Assembly: GCA_031424915.1 (NCBI GenBank)
Contig: JANPII010000124.1
Span: 1-12,692, forward strand
DNA: 12,692 nt
Reading direction: 5' to 3'
DNA from: JANPII01 sp031424915
Lineage (GTDB): Bacteria > Pseudomonadota > Alphaproteobacteria > Rickettsiales > Midichloriaceae
A model generated the notes under the pieces. The model was not told the DNA's origin. It saw nothing but the letters and a program-made list of their open reading frames with translations, and did not search any database. Made by a program: the position numbers and the translations under genes. How positions within the stretch are numbered: position 1 is the first letter of the stretch; every line of letters starts with the position of its first letter. Shown here piece after piece: positions 7,532-12,692 of this stretch.

Positions 7532-8128
7532 TTAGTTAACGGCCATTCCTATGACTTTCACTATTCCGCCTTTGATACTTGATGCCAGACTAGTAATATC
7601 ATCAAGGGAGATCTTATCCATCTGGTAAATTACTATAGAGCCAACTGCAATACCACCTACAAAAACTCCAGCATTAGCAAAGAAATGAGCGGCACTTAGG
7701 GCTTCAAGCCCCGATAGGCCAAGTAGGCCTAAGCTTGCGCTCTGAATAGTATAAGATAGTGCTACTCCGGCAAATTGTCTTGCCATTTCAGCTAAGCCTG
7801 CATCCGTGCCTTCATTTTGGCAATAAATCATACGCGCACCCGCTATTAAAGAAATAGCAGTAGAAAATGGGATAAGATAGGTTGGAAGATAATAAGAAGC
7901 CAGCGTAGTTAATGCAGCACATTCCGCAGTTTTGAGGGATAAAGAAAGGCTGGTAGTGAATTTACCCTGCTGTACCGCATCCATCTTGAGAAGATCTTGC
8001 AATGGGCTGGTGATAAAGCTCAGTCCTTCAGCCATGGAGTTATTTACTCTATGGAAGATGCTTTCTACGCCCCAATATCCGTTCATGAAACGGTCCTTAC
8101 GTTCAGCTTTTTGTTCTTGACCCTGCAT
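7532..8128 (-). CDS. Small membrane protein, unrecognised (198 aa)
   Basis: I do not recognise the family. The ATG at 8128 is chosen because AGGGG stands five bases before it. A longer frame begins with TTG at 8164, which lies at or before the predicted transcription start near 8160. The product begins with a polar stretch of about 70 residues (MQGQEQKAERKDRFMNGYWG). Hydrophobic segments follow: one near LASYYLPTYLIPFSTAISLIAG, another within FAGVALSYTIQSASLGLLGL, and a third near VFVGGIAVGSIVIYQM. This suggests three or more membrane helices, with a short amphipathic C-terminal tail. No catalytic motif is visible. It converges on the 794-residue coiled-coil gene with no base between the two stop codons, and has its own strong promoter. 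Confidence 0.8.
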   Translation of the reverse strand: MQGQEQKAERKDRFMNGYWGVESIFHRVNNSMAEGLSFITSPLQDLLKMDAVQQGKFTTSLSLSLKTAECAALTTLASYYLPTYLIPFSTAISLIAGARMIYCQNEGTDAGLAEMARQFAGVALSYTIQSASLGLLGLSGLEALSAAHFFANAGVFVGGIAVGSIVIYQMDKISLDDITSLASSIKGGIVKVIGMAVN

Positions 8129-8166
8129 AATCACCCCTAACATCGTTTTATTTATTAATAACAACT

Positions 8167-8195
8167 ATTATACTATAGAATATGGGGAAGTACAA
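8167..8195 (-). promoter_or_regulatory. Sigma-70 promoter of the 198-aa membrane protein gene
   Basis: On the leftward strand TTGTAC (complement of 8190-8195) and a perfect TATAAT (complement of 8167-8172) are 17 bases apart. The transcript would begin near 8160, leaving a leader of about 30 bases with AGGGG before the ATG at 8128. This placement argues against the upstream TTG start. Confidence 0.7.
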
Positions 8196-8246
8196 GCATT
8201 ATATTATTGTAATAAAGATTGGGATCAGTGTTTTGTATTTGTGCCG

Positions 8247-8275
8247 TTGCGCTAGACATCAAAAGCGATTAATAT
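8247..8275 (+). promoter_or_regulatory. Candidate promoter of the DUF2798-ygfZ unit
   Basis: TTGCGC (8247-8252) and TAATAT (8270-8275) are 17 bases apart, each matching consensus at about four of six positions. GCGATTAA overlaps the -10 region (8265-8272) and recurs downstream at 8285-8292, 20 bases away, which could be an operator pair. The match is moderate. Confidence 0.4.
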
Positions 8276-8307
8276 AGTTTAAATGCGATTAAAGGATAAA
8301 AGAGAAA

Positions 8308-8544
8308 ATGCAAATTAGGCTTCAAAAAAGGTACTATAGCTTTGTTCTATCATTATGTATGTCCACTATTATGTCTTGTATCATAAGCTTGGTGGTTACA
8401 TTTTTTGCCAAAGGCATGGTAGAAGGTTTTACACACTACTGGCTGAAGGCGTGGGGGCAGGCTTTTTGTACTGCTTTTCCTATTGTGCAAATTGTTTTTC
8501 CACTAGTGCGTCGTTTTATTGATAGAGTTTTTGTATTTTATTAG
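8308..8544 (+). CDS. DUF2798 family small membrane protein
   Basis: This 78-residue protein has the usual size and layout of DUF2798. A short basic N-terminus ending in a KRY motif (RLQKRYYSFV) precedes a first membrane helix about 12-33 (CMSTIMSCIISLVVTFF). A loop with the family signature WLKAWGQAF (45-53) leads into a second helix and the end PIVQIVFPLVRRF. The molecular function of the family is unknown. The ATG is preceded by AAAGGATAAAAGAG. Its stop lies eight bases before the ygfZ start, and the ygfZ ribosome site overlaps that stop, so the two are co-transcribed. The call rests on the remembered pattern (KRY, WLKAW, FP..V..PLVRR), which fits well for so short a protein. Confidence 0.8.
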   Translation: MQIRLQKRYYSFVLSLCMSTIMSCIISLVVTFFAKGMVEGFTHYWLKAWGQAFCTAFPIVQIVFPLVRRFIDRVFVFY

Positions 8545-8552
8545 GATTTATT

Positions 8553-9329
8553 ATGGCATATTTACTTGCAGATCGAGCGGTTATATCGGTTACTGGCAAA
8601 GACAGCCAGAAATTCTTACAAGGCTTGTTAACCCAGGATATAAAGAAAGCCGGTCCCCTAGATTTGATGTATTCTTTGATGTTAACGCCTCAGGGGAAAA
8701 TACTGTATGACTTTTTTATACTTCAGTTGACAGCAGAGGAATACCTGCTGGACTGCCCTGCTAGTTACATAGAGCAAATAATCAAAGCCATGCAGCGCTA
8801 TCGTTTACGTTCTGAAGTGCAGCTTGAGGATGTTTCGGCACGCTATGGTGTATATATTAGTGTTGCTGATGAAGGGCTGTTGCCTGATCCACGGCATTCT
8901 GCTTTAGGCGGGCGTTCTATTAGACCACGAAATGAAGAAGTGGATGAAAGCATATGGTTACAATATCACCAGCAGAGAATAGCATTAGGTATAGTGGATT
9001 ATCAGCTGGATTTGGTCCCAGAACGCTTTTTCCCATTAGAGTTGGGGATGGAGCAAAGCATATCGTATGATAAAGGCTGCTATGTGGGCCAAGAAGTTAC
9101 GGCTAGAACGCATTATAGCGGTACGATACGTAAAAAACTCTATCCGGTGGTGGCATATGGCCAAATCCAACCTCATCAGGAAGTTATGCAGGAGGAGCGT
9201 GATATCGGCAAAATGCTCGGTAGCATCCCTTCAGTTGAGGGGAGTTACTATGGCTTGGCTCTACTGCGGTCTGATTTGCTTTCTGCAGCAGAGCTGATGT
9301 GCGATGGGGTAGTAGTTAGGCTTGCTTAA
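8553..9329 (+). CDS. ygfZ: YgfZ/CAF17-like folate-binding Fe-S cluster maintenance protein
   Basis: YgfZ proteins are relatives of the GcvT aminomethyltransferase that bind tetrahydrofolate and support assembly or repair of certain Fe-S enzymes in the cytosol; the mitochondrial homologue is Iba57. The 258-residue protein opens with the typical N-terminal strand and helix (AVISVTGKDSQKFLQGLLTQDI, 9-30) and the segment LTPQGKILYDFFI (44-56). It contains the signature KGCYVGQE (174-181) with the conserved Cys at 176, followed by TARTHYSGTIRKKL. Length is within the alphaproteobacterial range, shorter than E. coli YgfZ (~326 aa). AGGA lies six bases before the ATG and overlaps the stop of the DUF2798 gene. 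No clear intrinsic terminator follows directly; the next structured DNA is the repeat module from about 9389. Confidence 0.92.
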   Translation: MAYLLADRAVISVTGKDSQKFLQGLLTQDIKKAGPLDLMYSLMLTPQGKILYDFFILQLTAEEYLLDCPASYIEQIIKAMQRYRLRSEVQLEDVSARYGVYISVADEGLLPDPRHSALGGRSIRPRNEEVDESIWLQYHQQRIALGIVDYQLDLVPERFFPLELGMEQSISYDKGCYVGQEVTARTHYSGTIRKKLYPVVAYGQIQPHQEVMQEERDIGKMLGSIPSVEGSYYGLALLRSDLLSAAELMCDGVVVRLA

Positions 9330-9388
9330 AGGTCGTGTTCGTTCACGTTGCTGGTTGGTCCCCAAAAGTAATGTTGTGATAAATGATA

Positions 9389-9484
9389 TTTTTTTTAGGA
9401 GGCCTCATTGCCGGCCTCCTACGCGGCTTTTAAGCCGCTACCACCGCTAGGATATTTATAGAATCCTGATTGCACTATGGAGAG
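9389..9484 (+). repeat. Three-hairpin repeat module, left copy
   Basis: Three stem-loops follow each other: AGGAGGCC/GGCCTCCT (9397-9420, loop TCATTGCC), GCGGCT/AGCCGC (9423-9438) and AGGAT/ATCCT (9449-9467). A run of eight T lies in front of the first. The whole stretch recurs in inverted orientation at 9711-9804. The stems differ in sequence between the copies but remain paired. T stretches precede rather than follow the first hairpin, so it is not an ordinary rightward terminator. It looks like a REP-like extragenic repeat or the end of a mobile element. Confidence 0.75.
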
Positions 9485-9544
9485 TGATATGATATTTTTG
9501 TGATGCGGAACAGGCTGGGAAGCCGATGACCGTGAAGACTGATT

Positions 9545-9568
9545 TGCGGCGTTGTTATCAGCGTCGCA
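9545..9568 (+). terminator. Possible rho-independent terminator (rightward)
   Basis: TGCGGCGT and GCGTCGCA pair over eight bases with two G-T wobbles around an eight-base loop, and the T-rich stretch TTTCTTTATA follows. It could end read-through from ygfZ, although it is about 215 bases beyond the stop and inside the IS110-remnant island. Confidence 0.3.
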
Positions 9569-9598
9569 TTTCTTTATACAGAAGGTAAATAAGCTTAT

Positions 9599-9709
9599 TT
9601 AAGCTAGGCCATTAGCTAATGCCTCCTTGATCTCAGTGTTAGCTATAACAATGATCTTGCGCATCACAGCAACTAAGGCACACACTTTAGCGACAAGCCT
9701 ATGGTAAAA
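9599..9709 (-). pseudogene. C-terminal remnant of an IS110-family transposase
   Basis: On the leftward strand 36 codons ending in TAA at 9599-9601 read FYHRLVAK, then ALVAVMRKIIVIANTEIKEA. This matches the C-terminal region of IS110-family (transposase_20) proteins, which typically reads FYxRLxAKGKPKKVALVAxMRK. About four or five residues (GKPKK in the usual text) are deleted between AK and VCALVA. Upstream the homology stops at the inner end of the right hairpin module, with a TGA at 9728-9730. No N-terminal DEDD catalytic domain exists in the window. The piece is dead. IS110-type elements lack ordinary long terminal inverted repeats, so the flanking inverted modules are not its normal ends. 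Confidence 0.75.
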
Positions 9710-9710
9710 C

Positions 9711-9804
9711 TCCCCTATAGTTATAAATCAGGATTCCATAAATATCCTGGCGGGGTAGCGGCTGCAAAGCCGCGTAGGGGGCGGCAATGAGCCCCCTGAA
9801 AAAA
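9711..9804 (-). repeat. Three-hairpin repeat module, right (inverted) copy
   Basis: This is the reverse complement of the left module with about 80 alignable bases. Hairpins are AGGAT/ATCCT (9730-9748), GCGGCT/AGCCGC (9758-9773) and AGGGGGC/GCCCCCT (9776-9797), with the loop complement of TCATTGCC kept. Relative to the left copy the first stem differs at several positions on both sides, preserving pairing. An A6 run at 9799-9804 mirrors the T8 of the left copy. Together with the left copy it brackets the IS110 remnant. Confidence 0.75.
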
Positions 9805-9895
9805 TAATTCTTAAAAAACTTATACAACATAGTTGATGACAAGGCATGAAATGCATTTATACAGCCTACACATCTGAATACTTACTAAAAGTCTA

Positions 9896-10546
9896 TTATT
9901 GGCTTAGCACTGAAGATAAATCACGCGCACGTCGTTTAAGCAATGAAGGTACATCTTGATCCGACTCAAGAGCCGCCAAAACTTCGCGAGCTTTATCTTT
10001 TTCACCCTGCTTAATGTATAATACTAACATCATTTCCTGAGCTGAAGCTTTAAATGTTGGCGCTGTTGCTATATATTCCTGCAATTGCTTTAATGCTTCT
10101 TCCGTAGCCTCTGGCTTAGCTGCTAACATAGTAGATATTTGCATGTATTTAGCATAATCACGTAGTGCCTTCTCGAAGCTGCGGTTTTCTGCGACCTTGC
10201 TATAAAGTTCCATAGCTTTAGTGTAATTTTGTTGATAAGCAGAGATAGCTGCATAATGGAAAGCTGCAACTGCAGAGTAGTTAGTGTCGCCTTGTTCTAC
10301 TAGCTTGTCGAACTTAGACAGCCCTCCGTCTATATCTTTGGCACGCATCTTAAGCGTTGCTTCCATGAACTCAGCGCCGCGCTGAAAAGAACGTCCTTCG
10401 ACATGGCTATTCCACCAGTAGTTTGCTAGCCCGCCTAATACCAATGCTACTGTGGCGATCCCAAACCAACGACCATACTTTTGTATGTTATCATGCAATT
10501 TCTGCTGCCGTATGTCTTCTAAAGTTTCGTCCAGTAAATCACTCAT
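9896..10546 (-). CDS. Membrane-anchored TPR protein, YfgM/TPR_21-like
   Basis: The 216-residue protein has a short cytosolic N-terminus (MSDLLDETLEDIRQQKL) and one membrane helix at about 29-45 (GIATVALVLGGLANYWW). A periplasmic helical domain with tetratricopeptide-like repeats follows (SAVAAFHYAAISAYQQNYTKAMELYSKV; MLVLYIKQGEKDKAREVL). This is the TPR_21/YfgM architecture. E. coli YfgM is an ancillary subunit of the SecYEG translocon with PpiD and links to periplasmic chaperones. Length matches the family. In many Proteobacteria the gene stands just before bamB and der; here the downstream DNA is instead the repeat/IS110 island. GGGAGA lies about six bases before the ATG. A promoter and alternative hairpins lie in the 94-base gap to the upstream gene. 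The fold assignment is firm; the Sec role is by analogy. Confidence 0.85.
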   Translation of the reverse strand: MSDLLDETLEDIRQQKLHDNIQKYGRWFGIATVALVLGGLANYWWNSHVEGRSFQRGAEFMEATLKMRAKDIDGGLSKFDKLVEQGDTNYSAVAAFHYAAISAYQQNYTKAMELYSKVAENRSFEKALRDYAKYMQISTMLAAKPEATEEALKQLQEYIATAPTFKASAQEMMLVLYIKQGEKDKAREVLAALESDQDVPSLLKRRARDLSSVLSQ

Positions 10547-10570
10547 CTAAATCTCCCTGGTTACATTTTT

Positions 10571-10603
10571 CTTCTGGGCACGCCCGAGAAGTACGTGCCC
10601 CAG
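10571..10603 (-). promoter_or_regulatory. Pair of mutually exclusive hairpins in the leader of the TPR gene
   Basis: Structure B pairs CTGGGCACG (10574-10582) with CGTGCCCCAG (10594-10603, one-base bulge). Structure A pairs CTTCTGGG (10571-10578) with CCCgAGAAG (10583-10591) around the loop CACG. They share bases 10574-10583, so only one can form. The element ends about 13 bases before the ribosome site of the TPR gene. Neither hairpin has a T-run after it on either strand, so it is not a standard terminator. Confidence 0.45.
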
Positions 10604-10630
10604 TTTAACCTAGCCTTAAATGAATGGCAA
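10602..10630 (-). promoter_or_regulatory. Candidate sigma-70 promoter of the TPR gene
   Basis: On the leftward strand TTGCCA (complement of 10625-10630; five of six matches) and TAAACT (complement of 10602-10607; four of six) are 17 bases apart. Transcription would begin near 10595, inside the 5' arm of the longer hairpin. A transcript from here could form only the shorter hairpin, whereas read-through from the upstream gene could form either. Confidence 0.45.
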
Positions 10631-10640
10631 GTGAGATTTG

Positions 10641-12692
10641 TTAAGCTGCTTTACTCATAGCATTGCCTGCGCCATACCCTATTGCGCTCATCAGTAAGGC
10701 AATTCCTACAATACTTGCCCCGCTTACGGCTGCGAGTCCAATAGGATTAAGAGCACTTTGCATGGCAACTATTGAAGTGGCACACAGTTCAGGCTGAATA
10801 CAGGCCACGGCTATTGCACCAGAATTCAGCATCCATATACCCACACTTGGTGCCAAACCAGCTCCAAAAGCTGCGGGATGTATTGCCTCTTCGGTTGGAG
10901 TCTTTGCGGTAAAGCGCTCATATCCCGCCTTAACAGCAATAGGCGCGCCCACACATAGTAGACTAAATAGAGTTACTCCACCTATTCCTATGAATGCCAC
11001 CCCTATTGGGTTGATAGCAATTTGTGATACACTCATCAGTAATCCAGGGTTTAAGCATATTACACTAGCCAATACTATGCTGCCTCCAGAGGATAGTACA
11101 GCACAGCCAATGGCTCCCACTTCCATGTTAACCAACGGCTTTTTATCTACGCTTGGCGTAGGCTCTGGTTTTGGTTCAGGCAGAGGTGTAGGTGCCTCTA
11201 CTGGGGATGTATGTATTACCGGGTTTTCTACTCGCTCTGCTAGTTTAGGAGTAACTGCTAGCGGGGTAAGTTGCTTCACTGTTGGCAGAGTAACCTTGTT
11301 TACAGGCGGAGGCGGAGGCGGCGGAGGGGGATTGGAAATATTTGAAGGCGTTGCAGATGCCAATGGTTCTAGCTTTGGGTTCGGCGTAGGTGCCTCTAGT
11401 GGTTTAGTAGCTACTTGAGGAGTGGAAGTCTTCTTTACCAGTACTACCGCTGGCTTTGGCATCTGTAGTGTATAGGTGGTATTTGTTGTCGAAGGAGTAG
11501 ATGGAAGGGTTCTTGCCGGTGTAGTATTGTTGGCGTTCTTTTCTGCAGCTGGGGAATCTACTTTGTTTCTTCTTGCCGCTATTTTTGCAGCCAACTCTCC
11601 ATTTATAGCATCTGTAGCTTTACCATCTATGGCTTTATTTTCTACACGGGGGAGGAAAACTTTAGCTTCCTTCTTTTCTGGGGCTGCAGGTGGGTTTTTA
11701 GGTAGCTTATGAAATTTATTATCCGTAAGAGCTAGCCTGCAGATTTCTGCACTACCAGCTATTAGAGCTTTATAATGCGCATCATCTTTGTTTTTAGCAA
11801 GATCCGATACTTGGCTATCTTCCTTTATTACTGCATCCTCTACTATACGGGTAACAAAGTTTGTACGCTCTTGGGGATTATTAGTAATTTCACCCTTTTG
11901 AGAAAGCGAAAGTGCAGCAAGAACAGCAGTGTACGCTACAACACAATCATTCGAGAAGTTATCATCTGAATTAAGAGACGCGTTAGATACCACCTTATTT
12001 TTTCCTAGCACTGTCTGAATATGGCCAGCATCATTAGCTTGGATATTACCATACCAATTGTTGGCATAGCCCTTGGCTTTGTGTTCTAGCCTTGTAAGGT
12101 TATTCTTTTGATCCTCTGCCGTTGTATCTGCAGTTGGTTGAAGAGAAGGAGCGGTCTGAGTAGTAGTCTCGTTATTCTCTTTTTCCTTCCTTGCTGCAAG
12201 TTTTATTTGCATTTCATCCATCATATTATTTTGGGCTGGGGTAGTAGGAGTTTTTTTGTTAGCTTCAGTATTGTTCTGTTGAGTAGGGGAGGTAGTTTCA
12301 GACGGGTTGACTTTGCCTTGATTTACTAGCTTTGTCGGCTTCCAGCCCGAAACTGGTCCGGGTGGAGGCGGAGGAGGAGGTCCTCCTGCTGGAGTTTTAG
12401 GTGCAGGTGGAGGAGTGCCTACTGGAGTTGTGGTTTGTGTTGGCTGGGTCTCTGCTATTTGAGTAGAGTTAACTGCCGGTGTAGGTGAAGGACCATTAGT
12501 ATCTGTCCTACCTTGCTGCGTATCTTGATCTTTTTCTTTCTCAGAAGATTCTATCCTTGGAGATTCCCAAAAATCCTGCTCATCTTCTCCTTCTACAAGC
12601 TTTCTTATGGCACTGATTGTATCAATAAAGGATTCACTTATATTGAATGAATTAGGTAATTCATAAGTTTGGTTCTTTGGCGGTGTAGAAAT
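10641..12692 (-). CDS. Proline-rich protein with duplicated hydrophobic C-terminal module, 5' end beyond the window
   Basis: I do not recognise the family. The frame is open from the right edge to TAA at 10641 (683 residues). An ATG at 12224 lacks a ribosome site and sits inside continuous Pro/Thr/Gln-rich coding sequence, so the true start lies outside. Fragment residues 1-80 are acidic/polar. Proline runs of seven (105-111) and nine (455-463) occur within Pro/Thr/Ser linkers. A less repetitive domain lies between about 190 and 335 (RLEHKAKGYANNWYGNI ... FHKLPKNPP). Two basic helices resemble each other (IKLAARKEK near 163; ELAAKIAARRNKV near 366). The C-terminus has two similar hydrophobic modules (about 526-593 and 612-679), each with a Cys-x-Pro element and an ANPIG-like motif (AINPIGVA, ALNPIGLA). 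Proline tracts plus basic helices recall actin-nucleating or effector proteins of intracellular bacteria, but no WH2 motif is convincing. Confidence 0.8.
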   Translation of the reverse strand: MSTPPKNQTYELPNSFNISESFIDTISAIRKLVEGEDEQDFWESPRIESSEKEKDQDTQQGRTDTNGPSPTPAVNSTQIAETQPTQTTTPVGTPPPAPKTPAGGPPPPPPPGPVSGWKPTKLVNQGKVNPSETTSPTQQNNTEANKKTPTTPAQNNMMDEMQIKLAARKEKENNETTTQTAPSLQPTADTTAEDQKNNLTRLEHKAKGYANNWYGNIQANDAGHIQTVLGKNKVVSNASLNSDDNFSNDCVVAYTAVLAALSLSQKGEITNNPQERTNFVTRIVEDAVIKEDSQVSDLAKNKDDAHYKALIAGSAEICRLALTDNKFHKLPKNPPAAPEKKEAKVFLPRVENKAIDGKATDAINGELAAKIAARRNKVDSPAAEKNANNTTPARTLPSTPSTTNTTYTLQMPKPAVVLVKKTSTPQVATKPLEAPTPNPKLEPLASATPSNISNPPPPPPPPPVNKVTLPTVKQLTPLAVTPKLAERVENPVIHTSPVEAPTPLPEPKPEPTPSVDKKPLVNMEVGAIGCAVLSSGGSIVLASVICLNPGLLMSVSQIAINPIGVAFIGIGGVTLFSLLCVGAPIAVKAGYERFTAKTPTEEAIHPAAFGAGLAPSVGIWMLNSGAIAVACIQPELCATSIVAMQSALNPIGLAAVSGASIVGIALLMSAIGYGAGNAMSKAA

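Noticed and set aside
8129..8164. TTG start (8164) for the 198-aa membrane protein
   Set aside because: It would lie at or upstream of the predicted transcript start, and a better ATG with AGGGG stands at 8128.
9397..9420. First hairpin of the left module as the terminator of ygfZ
   Set aside because: The T-run precedes the stem on the rightward strand and becomes an A-run on the leftward strand, so neither direction gives a stem followed by U residues. The mirrored copy behaves the same way.
10576..10584. Nine-base match to the 3' end of tRNA-Arg (GGGCACGCC), as a possible attachment site
   Set aside because: The match is short, lies in a hairpin with its own explanation, and no integrase gene is present.
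10990..11418. Rightward 142-codon frame rich in Gly/Val opposite the proline-rich gene
   Set aside because: It is the antisense of proline and alanine codons of the leftward gene; the poly-Gly run mirrors the polyproline run and there is no ribosome site.
12225..12692. Intergenic region upstream of an ATG at 12224
   Set aside because: The leftward frame is open throughout and keeps the same Pro/Thr/Gln-rich composition, so it is coding and belongs to the same protein.

Overview
The window looks like a fragment of an intracellular alphaproteobacterium, probably of the Rickettsiales/Holosporales kind. The basis is moderately AT-rich sequence, an ankyrin-repeat protein, large low-complexity or coiled-coil proteins that resemble secreted effectors, an alphaproteobacterial type of Fur without a CxxC zinc pair, and IS debris. 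Species and genus cannot be read from the sequence, and family calls rest on recalled motifs, not on a search.

Layout. Positions 1-2284 hold a leftward pair, fur then parE, overlapping by one base (TAATG). parE loses its last ~60-70 residues at the left end. There, about 40 codons on the other strand read as the start of a eukaryotic-type glycerophosphodiester phosphodiesterase (Gde1/GPCPD1-like), so the left edge looks like a bacterium/host junction, either an assembly chimera or a real integration. Positions 2285-4750 hold an ankyrin-repeat gene and a complete phage-type large terminase 28 bases after it, with no other phage gene nearby. Positions 4751-5146 hold a 157-bp MITE-like element with 33-bp inverted ends, then a strong promoter and tRNA-Arg(TCT). 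Positions 5147-8128 hold two convergent, directly abutting genes for unrecognised proteins: a 794-aa coiled-coil/hydrophobic protein and a 198-aa membrane protein. Positions 8247-9329 hold a short rightward unit, a DUF2798 membrane protein and ygfZ (folate-binding Fe-S maintenance protein).

Positions 9330-9895 have no intact gene. They hold the last ~37 codons of a decayed IS110-family transposase flanked by two inverted copies of a three-hairpin module. The stems of these copies stay paired although their sequences differ. Positions 9896-12692 are leftward: a YfgM-like membrane-anchored TPR protein, preceded by a promoter and two mutually exclusive hairpins, and upstream a large proline-rich protein whose frame stays open to the right edge. 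That protein ends in two similar hydrophobic modules.

The housekeeping genes (parE, fur, ygfZ, TPR protein, tRNA) are separated by accessory material (ankyrin protein, orphan terminase, repeats, effector-like proteins). No operon-scale new pathway is evident. The strongest novelties are the left-end junction, the covarying hairpin module around the IS110 remnant, and the two unrecognised large proteins.
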